From Shewanella frigidimarina (GTDB lineage Bacteria; Pseudomonadota; Gammaproteobacteria; Enterobacterales; Shewanellaceae): a DNA stretch of 64,000 bases. Every line of letters starts with the position of its first letter. Positions within the stretch are counted from its first letter, which is position 1. The notes beneath the pieces were generated by a model. It was not told where the DNA came from and ran no database searches. It saw only the letters and a program-made list of their open reading frames with translations. Where the stretch lies: assembly GCF_003797125.1 (NCBI RefSeq), contig NZ_RKKE01000001.1, forward strand, positions 930,001 through 994,000. Reading direction: 5' to 3'. This document shows positions 46,909 to 57,123 of the stretch, one piece after another. The position numbers and the translations under genes are program-made.

Positions 46909-46954
46909 ACGAAAAACCGAATTCGGTTTTAGGATTCCGAATTCGGTTTTTCGT
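46909..46954 (-). repeat. 18-bp-arm perfect inverted repeat
   Basis: ACGAAAAACCGAATTCGG and its complement, 10-nt loop. Each arm holds the palindrome CCGAATTCGG; CCGAATTCGGTTTT occurs twice as a direct repeat (46917, 46937). On the minus strand the right arm gives a T-rich tail, so it can terminate the 46964 gene, but the nested symmetry also fits a protein- or recombinase-binding site. Confidence 0.75.
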
Positions 46955-46963
46955 TAAGAGAGG

Positions 46964-47881
46964 TTATTTACTTCGAGACTCAATAGCTGGTGGAACTTGC
47001 TTCAATATTTTACGTACTGTGTCATCTGTTAATGAAGCACCAATCAGATCGGTCATAGCTACTAATGATGTGGAAATCCCTCTTTGACTCCAGTCGACAT
47101 TAGCTTCCTTACATAACGCAGCGATTAAAACTAGTAGTGAGTTTTTTTCATTAGTGCTTATTGCCTTATCGTCTTGTGAAGTCTCTTTCAGCGATTGAAT
47201 AAACCGACTGATCTCAGATGTTCTTATCACTAGTATATAGTCATAATCAGCTAATTGACTTGCTACCATATACTGTGGAAGCCTGCGAGGTCCCTGCTCC
47301 AGCCTCAACCTCATTTTTTGAAGACTCAATGCCTCATTGTCGTTGTGCTCATAAGGTACTGTAGGAGCATTATCTTCATCACTTTCAGCCACAACTTCTT
47401 GTCTAACCTGTAATTGATATATTTCATCACCTTTCTGAAGGTAATGGCCTGTGGAGCATGGTATTGTGACTGTGTGACTAGAAATTTCTTGATGATATTT
47501 GTTGGTTATTTCCGCTACCTCTGCACCTATCATGGCTAAATCCCATACCCCACCAATACATATTAATTTCGGTTCAACTTTTTGAATCCAATAATCTTTT
47601 GATATTGGCTTTTCAGCATTTTGTGGGACATGAAAGCCTTTCCCATTAGGAAAATCAGGGATATTAGGTACAACCTGTTTATATTCCACGTCTTCAGTCT
47701 TAACTAGGCCAACCCTTTTAGCTTTTGCACCATTAACAAACATAACTGACAACTTTAAATAGCCGTCCAGTGCCAGCTTATATAAATCTGATCGTGAAAT
47801 AGGCTCATCAAGTAGATTAGAAATATGAGTAGTTGTCTCTTCCAGTGTTAGCCACTTCTTTAATTTGAACAATTTGCTCAT
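46964..47881 (-). CDS. Island protein of unknown function
   Basis: 305 residues. The N-terminal 60 (WLTLEETTTHISNLLDEPISRSDLYKLALDGYLKLSV) look like a DNA-binding HTH of excisionase type. The rest has no motif I recognise; similar proteins are common next to phage-type integrases in gammaproteobacterial islands. It begins 2 bp after the stop of the P4-type integrase (same strand), so they form an operon, and ends before the inverted repeat at 46909. Confidence 0.7.
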   Translation of the reverse strand: MSKLFKLKKWLTLEETTTHISNLLDEPISRSDLYKLALDGYLKLSVMFVNGAKAKRVGLVKTEDVEYKQVVPNIPDFPNGKGFHVPQNAEKPISKDYWIQKVEPKLICIGGVWDLAMIGAEVAEITNKYHQEISSHTVTIPCSTGHYLQKGDEIYQLQVRQEVVAESDEDNAPTVPYEHNDNEALSLQKMRLRLEQGPRRLPQYMVASQLADYDYILVIRTSEISRFIQSLKETSQDDKAISTNEKNSLLVLIAALCKEANVDWSQRGISTSLVAMTDLIGASLTDDTVRKILKQVPPAIESRSK

Positions 47882-47883
47882 AT

Positions 47884-49101
47884 TTAGCTTAATTCCTGTG
47901 ATTCTTTACTTACTAATTCATCTAAATAATCCGCCCATTCCTGCATTAGCTTTGTTCTTTCGGCCAAATAAAGCGAACGGTTATAAGCCCTTGATGTAGC
48001 AGTTCCTGTCAAATGAGCAAGCTGCACTTCAATCACTTCATGGTTCCAACCTTTTTCATGCAAAATTGTTGATGCAGTGCTTCTAAACCCATGAGCCGAC
48101 ATAACATCTGCTGGGTAGCCCAGCTCTCGAAGACGATTAGTTAAGATATTTTTACTCATAGGTTTACTGCTATCCCGTTGATTTGGAAATACCAGTTTTG
48201 AGTAACCAGTTACAGCCTTAATCTCTTTCAAATGGCTAACCACTTGCTTAGACATAGGGACTAAATGTTCTCGACTTCGCTTCATCTCTTCGGCGGGGAT
48301 CCTAATCAAACAATCATCAAAATCGATGTATTCCCATTTAAGGTGTCTGATTTCAGTTGGTCTTAAAAAAATCCGTGGGATCAACTTTAAGGCTTCAATA
48401 ACGCAGTATTTGCCAGATTGATTTGTATCAATGTCTTTCATCAATTCGGCAAGCTCGTTAGGCTTAACAATTGCTGCTCTATGCTTAACAGGCGGTAAAG
48501 GCTTTAATATATCCCTCAGAGATAAACCTTGAGCAGGGTTATTCCGTGTGAGCCGATGTGCCAGTGCATAGCCAAATACTCGGTTTATGACTGCCAAAAT
48601 GTTAGGGGCTTTCTTAGATGTTCCTGCGGCTTCGATAGCAAGCATTAATTCGGTGATATGGCCTGCATCTATCTCCTCAATATGAAGACCACTGATAGAT
48701 TCAGAGTCCACCAGCAGCCAACGCTTAATTCTAGATGCATGATCTTCAGACCAAGAATCTCTTTGCTGCTCCCACCACTTCATAGCAATAGTTGAAAACA
48801 GCTTATCTTTGGAGGTTGTTTTGGCGCGCTTTCTTTCTCTGCGCTCGTCCATGGGGTTAATACCATGAATTAAGGAAGCTCTTGCTTCTTCTGCCAACCT
48901 TCGAGCTTCACTTAGGGATATAGAGGGGTACTTTCCTAAAGCCATCTCTTGGTACTTACCAGCATGCCTAAATCTAAGCCGCCAGAGCTTTGACCCATTA
49001 TTTTTAATCAATAAAAATAAGTTATTACCATCAGACCTCTTAACCTGAGATTGACCGTCAGGGCAAGATGTATTTTTAACTTCTTGTGCTGTTAAGGGCA
49101 T
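47884..49101 (-). CDS. P4-type phage/island integrase
   Basis: 405 residues from ATG 49101, with AGGAG six bases upstream; TTG codons at 49107 and 49104 are in frame. DUF4102 N-terminal domain (GSKLWRLRFRHAGKYQEMALGKYPSISLSEARRLA), then the catalytic domain with Arg (FLRPTEIRHLKWE), HGFRSTAS, LAHLTG and the nucleophile Tyr in RAYNRS. These integrases usually target tRNA genes, but none is visible here; the island lies against the groL terminator. Right-end gene of the island. Confidence 0.94.
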   Translation of the reverse strand: MPLTAQEVKNTSCPDGQSQVKRSDGNNLFLLIKNNGSKLWRLRFRHAGKYQEMALGKYPSISLSEARRLAEEARASLIHGINPMDERRERKRAKTTSKDKLFSTIAMKWWEQQRDSWSEDHASRIKRWLLVDSESISGLHIEEIDAGHITELMLAIEAAGTSKKAPNILAVINRVFGYALAHRLTRNNPAQGLSLRDILKPLPPVKHRAAIVKPNELAELMKDIDTNQSGKYCVIEALKLIPRIFLRPTEIRHLKWEYIDFDDCLIRIPAEEMKRSREHLVPMSKQVVSHLKEIKAVTGYSKLVFPNQRDSSKPMSKNILTNRLRELGYPADVMSAHGFRSTASTILHEKGWNHEVIEVQLAHLTGTATSRAYNRSLYLAERTKLMQEWADYLDELVSKESQELS

Positions 49102-49115
49102 CAACAACTCCTAAG

Positions 49116-49188
49116 GAGGGGTATAACATGAGGGGTATAGGGTTTTTAATTCCTACAAATAGGGTTAAAGAAAATCACGATACCCCTC
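49116..49188. repeat. GAGGGGTAT repeats before the integrase gene
   Basis: GAGGGGTAT at 49116-49124 and 49130-49138, inverted at 49180-49188; AGGGGTAT also at 44965-44972 near the resolvase. Short repeats near an integrase promoter fit arm-type integrase or AlpA/Xis sites at an att end. Confidence 0.5.
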
Positions 49189-49253
49189 ATTAACACCTAA
49201 TAATTCTAAGAACTAGTGGGATATTATGGGGACTTATAGGAAGTTAAGTCAAC

Positions 49254-49288
49254 AAAAAAGCCCGCAAACTATGAGCTTACGGGCTTTT
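49254..49288 (-). terminator. Terminator of groSL
   Basis: AAAAGCCCG / CGGGCTTTT, on the minus strand followed by TTTTTTG. It lies 30 bp after the groL stop. Confidence 0.88.
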
Positions 49289-49318
49289 CTAGGAAGTGCT
49301 AGTATTTGGGCAATACGT

Positions 49319-50983
<1,665 letters not shown>

Positions 50984-51013
50984 TTAATTGGAAAGTCGAT
51001 TGATGCGTGAGGC

Positions 51014-51304
51014 TTAGCCTACTACTGCCATCAGGTCAGCTTCTGACAGGATTAACACTTCTTCACCGTCAATTTTTTCTTTCTTCACGCCGTAACCTTC
51101 ATTGAAGATCACCACGTCGCCCACTTTAACGTCAAGTGGTGTAACTGTGCCATTTTCTGAAATACGACCGTTGCCTACTGCAAGGATTTTACCGCGAGTT
51201 GATTTTTCTGCTGCGCTGCCTGTAAGCACGATACCGCCTGCAGATTTAGATTCAACTTCTAAGCGTTTAACGATAACGCGGTCATGTAATGGACGAATAT
51301 TCAT
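51014..51304 (-). CDS. groS: Co-chaperonin GroES
   Basis: 96 residues: [27 protein letters not shown], mobile loop, and terminal [14 protein letters not shown]. Lid of the GroEL chamber. First gene of the groSL operon; GGAGAG precedes the ATG. 214 bp separate it from the divergent MATE gene, with a heat-shock promoter between. Confidence 0.99.
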   Translation of the reverse strand: MNIRPLHDRVIVKRLEVESKSAGGIVLTGSAAEKSTRGKILAVGNGRISENGTVTPLDVKVGDVVIFNEGYGVKKEKIDGEEVLILSEADLMAVVG

Positions 51305-51387
51305 CTATGAACTCTCCTAATGATTTGATGCCCAAAAAGCGAGGCTATTGACTAACAAATAAGGGTTTCCCCCTTGATGCATGTGAT

Positions 51388-51414
51388 ATGGGGGTGACTG
51401 GTCACAGATCCAAG
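51388..51414 (-). promoter_or_regulatory. Sigma-32-like heat-shock promoter of groSL
   Basis: On the minus strand, CTTGGA, 15 bp, then CCCCAT: one mismatch to the CTTGAA / CCCCAT sigma-32 consensus with allowed spacing. It is about 85 bp before the groS ATG. Confidence 0.85.
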
Positions 51415-51518
51415 GGGAATTTTAAAAAAAATTGCACTTTTTTTACGTCTGTTTTATTAAAGCAATGCTAATCCTGATAGAATTCGGCTCCTTTGAAACA
51501 CCAAACGTTTGAGAATAG

Positions 51519-52949
51519 ATGAAAGACAGACACGGGTTGCTCAGCGCACCTATTGGTCGTGTACTGCTTAACATGACTTTGCCTAACCTGATTGGGATTA
51601 TGACCATTCTAGGTGGCAGTCTGGTGGACATTTTTTTTATTAGCCAGTTGGGTACAGATGCACTGGCAGCAGTGAGCTTTACGTTTCCGGTAACCTTAGT
51701 GATTACGAGCATCGGCATTGGTATTGGCGCGGGTGTGTCTACCAATCTTGGCCGCTTGATAGGGTCTGGCCATGCGCCCGAATCCAGAGTGTTTTTATTT
51801 GATGCCTTGTGCATGACACTGCTTATTATTTGGGGTTTGTCGATACTCGGCTGTGTGTTTATTGAACCTATTTTCAGTTTACTAGGGGCCAACAGTGCCA
51901 GTTTGCCATTAATTAACGACTACATGTGGTACTGGTATTTAGGCGCTCCGGCATTGGTGTTGTTAATGGTGGGTAATCAAGCATTACGCGCCACGGGTGA
52001 CACCCACTCACCGGCTAAAATTATGATGTTAGCCGCGATAGTAAACTTGATCCTCGACCCGTTACTTATCTTCGGCATTGGCCCTTTTCCGCGTTTAGAA
52101 ATTCAAGGCGCAGCGATTGCGACCACACTATCCTGGTTAGTGGCAATGTCATTAGCGGGCCACTTAATTATTGTAAAACGTAAACTGGTTCAGTTTACTG
52201 AGTTTGATGTAGGTCGATTAATTTTACATTGGAAAGTCTTATCCCATATTGCTCGCCCTGCAGCATTAATGAATGTAATTAATCCTATTGCCAACGGCAT
52301 TATAATGGCGATGTTGGCACGAATTGATCATGCTGGTGTGGCTGCCTTTGGTGCCGGAATTAGGCTTGAGTCGGTATTGTTGATTGTGGTGATGGCGCTG
52401 TCGTCGAGTTTAATGCCGTTTATTGCTCAAAACCTAGGTGCCAGCCAACCTGATCGCGCCAAAAAAGCCTTATTGATGTCGTTGCGATTTGCTTTTGTAT
52501 TTCAAACAATCTTGTTTATTCCGCTGTATTTTTATGCCGAACCTATCGCAAGATTGTTTACTCACGACCCACTGGTTATTGAGTGGCTGAGTTTTTATAT
52601 TATGGTGTTGCCTGCCTCTTATGGGCCACTTGCCATTGTTATTATGGTTGCCACTAGCTTAAATGCTTACCATAGGCCGTTGAGTTCACTGGTGATTAAC
52701 TTATGCCGCTTAATGTTATTAATGCTACCGCTGGCGGCCCTAGGCTCGTACGTTGGCGGGGTGAAAGGGATTTTATTGGCGTTACCCATTGCGAATACAT
52801 TGATGGGGATAGCTTGCTATTACCTGGCTACTCAAATTAGCGAACCAAAAGAGATTAAGCACACAGTGCCTTGTTCAGATAATTCAATAGCTACAGACGG
52901 CGAACAAGACGATACCAATAAATCAGCCTCTCGCCTTGGCGAATATTAA
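51519..52949 (+). CDS. MATE family multidrug/Na+ efflux protein
   Basis: 476 residues, twelve predicted helices in two halves. The opening LLSAPIGRVLLNMTLPNLIGIMTILGGSLVDIFFISQLGTDALAAVS is MATE-typical, with NQALRATGD and GASQPDRAKKA as further signatures. Exports drugs or metabolites against Na+ or H+. Divergent from groSL; ribosome site GAG only weak. The C-terminal tail is hydrophilic. Confidence 0.93.
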   Translation: MKDRHGLLSAPIGRVLLNMTLPNLIGIMTILGGSLVDIFFISQLGTDALAAVSFTFPVTLVITSIGIGIGAGVSTNLGRLIGSGHAPESRVFLFDALCMTLLIIWGLSILGCVFIEPIFSLLGANSASLPLINDYMWYWYLGAPALVLLMVGNQALRATGDTHSPAKIMMLAAIVNLILDPLLIFGIGPFPRLEIQGAAIATTLSWLVAMSLAGHLIIVKRKLVQFTEFDVGRLILHWKVLSHIARPAALMNVINPIANGIIMAMLARIDHAGVAAFGAGIRLESVLLIVVMALSSSLMPFIAQNLGASQPDRAKKALLMSLRFAFVFQTILFIPLYFYAEPIARLFTHDPLVIEWLSFYIMVLPASYGPLAIVIMVATSLNAYHRPLSSLVINLCRLMLLMLPLAALGSYVGGVKGILLALPIANTLMGIACYYLATQISEPKEIKHTVPCSDNSIATDGEQDDTNKSASRLGEY

Positions 52950-53039
52950 ACTGTGTTAATAATGGCAGCCACACTTGCTTTTTAAACTGTGTCGGTGGAT
53001 TAATAACACTATATTACTGGTAAACAATCTTGGTTTAAC

Positions 53040-53417
53040 ATGAAAAAATCCATTTACGCCGCCATGCTTTCTGGCATTGTTTGCCCTGGCAGTGGCCAGA
53101 TCTGGCTGGGTAAAAAGCTACTCGGCTGGGGGTTTATCAGTGTCAGTGTGGTCTGTATTTTGGTGATAATGGATCAAATTATTAGCCGTGCACAAGTGAT
53201 TGCGGAGCAAATTTTAGCGGGTAATATCAGTAACGATTTAACCTCCATTTATGCCGCGGTATCTAACGTAGCCCTCGACGCCAGTAACTCAACCATGCCA
53301 GCACTCACTTGGATATTTATAGCCAACTGGGGATTAAGTGTCGCCAGTGCATTTTGGTTTGGTGCTCAGCAAGATAAGCAACTCCAGCTGCAAGCCGATT
53401 CCAAGACAGAAGCATAA
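53040..53417 (+). CDS. Small membrane protein of unknown function
   Basis: 125 residues with three predicted helices. The N-terminal CPGSGQIWLGKKLLGWGFI resembles the glycine-rich turn of TM2-type proteins, but I would not assign that family. Starts 90 bp after the MATE gene; may be co-transcribed. A terminator follows directly. Confidence 0.65.
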   Translation: MKKSIYAAMLSGIVCPGSGQIWLGKKLLGWGFISVSVVCILVIMDQIISRAQVIAEQILAGNISNDLTSIYAAVSNVALDASNSTMPALTWIFIANWGLSVASAFWFGAQQDKQLQLQADSKTEA

Positions 53418-53420
53418 ACA

Positions 53421-53460
53421 AAAACAGCCGAGCAATGCATCTGCACTAGTCGGCTGTTTT
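53421..53460. terminator. Terminator
   Basis: AAAACAGCCGA / TCGGCTGTTTT around an 18-nt loop, 4 bp after the 53040 gene; A and T tails would let it also stop the converging fxsA transcript. Confidence 0.82.
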
Positions 53461-53606
53461 ACCTTGTTTTTTATCACGCGCTAAATGCGGCGCTCAATAA
53501 AACCAGCTCTACACATCACAGCAAATCACAAATCAAACTTGGTCTTGTTAAATAAGCTGGTATTACCATAATGTGTATTAAGATGGTGTGTCATAAGTGG
53601 TGCGTA

Positions 53607-54257
53607 TTAAGACGGCTTGTCGTCATCTTTAGGCTTAATGGGCTCTACATCTATAATATCGTCACGATTGTCGTCATGGCGCTTATCTTTAATGTCATCA
53701 TCACGATCATTGTTAATGTCTTTATCAAGATCAACAACCTCAATTTGATGGCTACGTGGGTGATCATTTTTATGTTCAAAATCACCGTCGAAAGTGTTGC
53801 CCTGTTGATCAAATGGCTTTTGCCCTGCAAATGGGCCTGATTGACCAAAAGGACTTTGTCCGCCGCCAAAACCAGGGGGAATACCACCATTAGCCACAAC
53901 ACGAAGTTGCATGCGTTTATATAAAAATGCCGCAATAGGAGCGCGGGTAAATGGGGTTAATAAAATTAAGCCAATAAAGTCGGTAACAAAACCAGGAATA
54001 AGCAATAACACCCCAGCGGCAGCCAACATCATACCTTCAACAATTTCTTGCCCTGGTGCTTCGCCTCGGGCTAATTTTTGTTGCACGCTCATTAAAGTAC
54101 TTAAGCCTTGGCTGCGTACTAATGACACACCTACAACCGCGGTAAATAACACTAGCGCGACTGTGGTCCATGAACCGATTGAGCTGGCTACTTCAATGAG
54201 TACATTGAGCTCAATAACCGGTATTAAAACAAATATTAACAATAAAATAAAAAACAT
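53607..54257 (-). CDS. fxsA: FxsA family membrane protein
   Basis: 216 residues. The first 120 are FxsA: IFVLIPVIELNVLIEVAS, then GVLLLIPGFVTDFIGLILLTPFTR. In E. coli FxsA is a cytoplasmic-membrane protein that modulates phage T7 exclusion by F. Here a 90-residue hydrophilic Gly/Asp-rich tail (GGGQSPFGQSGPF, then D-rich DKDINNDRDDDIKDKRHDD) follows. Divergent from cutA. Confidence 0.92.
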   Translation of the reverse strand: MFFILLLIFVLIPVIELNVLIEVASSIGSWTTVALVLFTAVVGVSLVRSQGLSTLMSVQQKLARGEAPGQEIVEGMMLAAAGVLLLIPGFVTDFIGLILLTPFTRAPIAAFLYKRMQLRVVANGGIPPGFGGGQSPFGQSGPFAGQKPFDQQGNTFDGDFEHKNDHPRSHQIEVVDLDKDINNDRDDDIKDKRHDDNRDDIIDVEPIKPKDDDKPS

Positions 54258-54485
54258 ATTGGCCTCTAAGGATCGCTTTTTGATAGAGTGACGACTTATA
54301 AGATAACAGAGTGGCGACCTGTAAAATAACCGTTGCCGATGAAACTTAAATGGGGGTGAGCGGGTCTCTTTTCAAGACGCGTCACGAATATCACCTCAGT
54401 TTAATGAAAATGCGTTTAAAAAAGCGTACTGTGATGACCTTGCGCATGATAACAGCATTAACTTAAGTAAACTTTAAGACAACTT

Positions 54486-54812
54486 ATGTATAAACCTGAA
54501 CAGCTACTTGTTTTTACCACTTGCCCAGACGCTGACATTGCTTGTCGCATTGCGACGGCATTGGTAGAGGCAAAGTTGGCGGCGTGCGTACAAATAGGCC
54601 AAGCCGTTGAGTCAATTTATCAGTGGGACAATAACATTTGTCAGTCACACGAAGTGCCGATGCAGATAAAATGCATGACAACTGATTACCCTGCAATTGA
54701 ACAACTGGTGATCACAATGCATCCTTATGAAGTACCAGAATTCATTGCCACTCCGATTATCGGTGGTTTTGGCCCTTATTTACAATGGATAAAAGACAAC
54801 TCACCATCATGA
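54486..54812 (+). CDS. cutA: Divalent-cation tolerance protein CutA
   Basis: 108 residues: VFTTCPDADIACRIATALVEAKLAACVQI, SIYQWDN, and HPYEVPEFIATPI, all CutA hallmarks. A cytoplasmic trimer linked to copper tolerance. The stop overlaps the dsbD ATG by ATGA, so the two are translationally coupled, as in other gammaproteobacteria. Confidence 0.97.
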   Translation: MYKPEQLLVFTTCPDADIACRIATALVEAKLAACVQIGQAVESIYQWDNNICQSHEVPMQIKCMTTDYPAIEQLVITMHPYEVPEFIATPIIGGFGPYLQWIKDNSPS

Positions 54813-56671
54813 AAAAACTCGTTGCCATATGCCTTACATCATTGTTAATGATGTCATCAATTTTACTCGCGCCAACAGCACACAGTGCTAATGTGTTGAG
54901 TAATAAATTCAGCTTTTTAAGCAGCGAACCTGAGTTAATGAAGGTTAACGATGCTTTTGTGTTTGACTACCAACAACAAGGTAATCAACTCAAAATCAAT
55001 TTTGTCATTGCTGAAGGCTATTATTTATATCGCGACAAGCTGCAGTTTTCGGTCGACGGTGCAGTGATTGGCGATATTGAATTACCTCATGGTAAAAACC
55101 ATCACGACGAATACTTTGGCGACCAAGAGGTGTTTTACTCGTTTGTTGAAATCCCTATCGCATTTAAAGAAGCCCAAGCCGATGCGGTATTTCATGTCAC
55201 CTTTATGGGTTGTGCAGAAGGTACTTTGTGTTACCCGCCCACCAAACACGATGTAACGTTAACAGCGATTGAAGCAAATGACGGCACATTAAGCAGTAAA
55301 AAAGTGATTGGTGCACCTGATGACGCGCAAGCATCGACAACGGCAACCGATGCTCCTGCAGCACCCATTACTCAGCAAGACACGTTAAACCAAATGCTCC
55401 AAAACGATAGCCTATTATGGACCTTGGTGATTTTCTTTGGTTTAGGTATTGGCTTAGCATTAACACCATGTGTGTTTCCGATGTACCCTATTTTGTCGGG
55501 CATTATTGTTGGCCAAGGTAAGAAGTTATCTACCGCTAAAGCCTTCACTCTATCAATGGCCTACGTACAAGGCATGGCGATTACCTACTCTTTATTAGGA
55601 TTAGTGGTTGCCTCTGCCGGACTTAAGTTTCAAGCAGCCTTGCAACACCCAGCCATTTTGATTTTCTTAGCGGTGATGTTTGTGCTGCTGAGCTTATCAA
55701 TGTTTGGCATGTACGATTTAAAACTGCCATCGAAGTGGCAAGAAAAAATGAACTCGATGTCGAACAACCAAAAAGGTGGCAACCTTATTGGTGTGTTTAT
55801 GATGGGGGTGATTTCAGGTTTAGTCGCTTCGCCTTGTACCACGGCGCCGTTATCTGGCGTGCTGATTTACGTGGCGCAGTCTGGTGATTTACTGCAAGGC
55901 TTTTTAGCGCTGTATGTACTCAGCATGGGTATGGGTTTACCGTTATTAGTGATTGGTACTTCGGGTGGCAAAATCTTACCACGCGCAGGAGCGTGGATGG
56001 ACATTATTAAAACCATCTTTGGTTTCTTACTAATTTCAGTCTCGATAGTAATGATTGGCCGTATTTGGCCTGGTTTAGTGTCCGATTTACTCTGGTCATT
56101 ATGGGCAATATGCTTAGTCGCTTACTTAATGCATCAAAACAGGTTGTCAGAATTTAACTGGAAACAAAGCACTCGTGGGGTATTTTTACTACTGGCTTTG
56201 ATGGCAAGCTTTTCGTATGGTTTCCAAGCAATCATGACAGGTTTTGGTCATAAAACCCCAGATATTACTCAAGCGGGTGTTGAAGGAAAAGCCCAAAATA
56301 AAGAGAATCATTTTATTCGTATTAAGTCGCTTGAAGACTTAGAAGTTGAATTGGATAAAGCCAGCATTAGCGGTAAAACGGTGATGTTAGATTTATACGC
56401 CGACTGGTGTGTGGCCTGTAAAGAGTTTGAAGCGATTACCTTTAAAAATAAAGATGTCGCCACGCGCATGAGCCAAATGGTGCTATTGCAAGCTGACGTA
56501 ACGGCCAGCGATGATATTGATATCACCCTTTTAGAACATTATGGCGTGTTAGGTTTACCTACCTTGTTAATGTTTAATAGCGATGGCAAACAGCGTGAAG
56601 ATTTACGAGTTACTGGCTTTATGGGACCAAAAGAATTTGCCGCTCATTTAGATATCCTGCTAGCAAAGTAA
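54809..56671 (+). CDS. dsbD: Thiol:disulfide interchange protein DsbD
   Basis: 620 residues from ATG 54809. Signal peptide, then the alpha domain with its active cysteines in CAEGTLCYPP, the membrane beta domain with TPCVFPMYP and SPCTTAPLSG, and the gamma thioredoxin domain with DWCVACKEFE. Carries electrons from cytoplasmic thioredoxin to periplasmic DsbC, DsbG and CcmG. ATGA overlap with cutA favours this start over ATG 54785, whose extra residues are polar. Confidence 0.97.
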   Translation: MKKLVAICLTSLLMMSSILLAPTAHSANVLSNKFSFLSSEPELMKVNDAFVFDYQQQGNQLKINFVIAEGYYLYRDKLQFSVDGAVIGDIELPHGKNHHDEYFGDQEVFYSFVEIPIAFKEAQADAVFHVTFMGCAEGTLCYPPTKHDVTLTAIEANDGTLSSKKVIGAPDDAQASTTATDAPAAPITQQDTLNQMLQNDSLLWTLVIFFGLGIGLALTPCVFPMYPILSGIIVGQGKKLSTAKAFTLSMAYVQGMAITYSLLGLVVASAGLKFQAALQHPAILIFLAVMFVLLSLSMFGMYDLKLPSKWQEKMNSMSNNQKGGNLIGVFMMGVISGLVASPCTTAPLSGVLIYVAQSGDLLQGFLALYVLSMGMGLPLLVIGTSGGKILPRAGAWMDIIKTIFGFLLISVSIVMIGRIWPGLVSDLLWSLWAICLVAYLMHQNRLSEFNWKQSTRGVFLLLALMASFSYGFQAIMTGFGHKTPDITQAGVEGKAQNKENHFIRIKSLEDLEVELDKASISGKTVMLDLYADWCVACKEFEAITFKNKDVATRMSQMVLLQADVTASDDIDITLLEHYGVLGLPTLLMFNSDGKQREDLRVTGFMGPKEFAAHLDILLAK

Positions 56672-56699
56672 ATTAGCGAAAGGAATTTAGCGGGTTCAT

Positions 56700-56966
56700 T
56701 AGGGTCTGTTGATCTTTCAAGGTTATTTTTGCAGCGAATTGTTGGCCATTTGTACAAGGCAGAGACTTTGATGTGTAGTTATTCTACATAAAAAGTTGAT
56801 AACGCAGTAAAAATGACCAACAAACTCTGCCCGAAAGGTTCAGCTAAAAATGTTTTACTCTTTGTTGAATGAATTTTGCTTAGATGATTAGGCATCAATC
56901 CATTCGCCTCGATTAAAACGTTTTTAACTCGAACAAAATTCAACCAGCAAAGTTCAACAGACCCTA
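56700..56966. mobile_element. MITE-like 267-bp inverted-repeat element
   Basis: Terminal 13-bp perfect inverted repeats TAGGGTCTGTTGA (56700-56712) and TCAACAGACCCTA (56954-56966); similarity continues inward (WCTTT). Inside are TTGTTGGCCATTT with AAATGACCAACAA, GGCAGAG with CTCTGCC, and the hairpin TGTAG-TTATT-CTACA. No open frame. The layout fits a non-autonomous transposon ending in TA; I believe similar sequences recur in Shewanella, but cannot confirm it. Confidence 0.7.
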
Positions 56967-57004
56967 GCTAAAGCGCTATGTAAACCTCACCCAATAAACA
57001 TTAT

Positions 57005-57043
57005 GCAAAACAGCATCTTTAGTTACTAAAGATGCTGTTTTTT
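57005..57043. terminator. Bidirectional-type terminator hairpin
   Basis: AAAACAGCATCTTTAG / CTAAAGATGCTGTTTT, very strong 17-bp stem with a T run, between the MITE-like element and the antiporter gene. It may serve cutA-dsbD despite the 330-bp distance. Confidence 0.8.
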
Positions 57044-57123
57044 GCATTTAACGCATTAAAGTCATCGAAAGTTAACTTTTTTCTTATACAATAAGATTTC
57101 ATACCCCTCAATCAAGGCGCTTT

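Noticed and set aside
49108..49318. tRNA gene as attachment site of the P4-type integrase
   Set aside because: No cloverleaf or tRNA consensus was seen at either island end.
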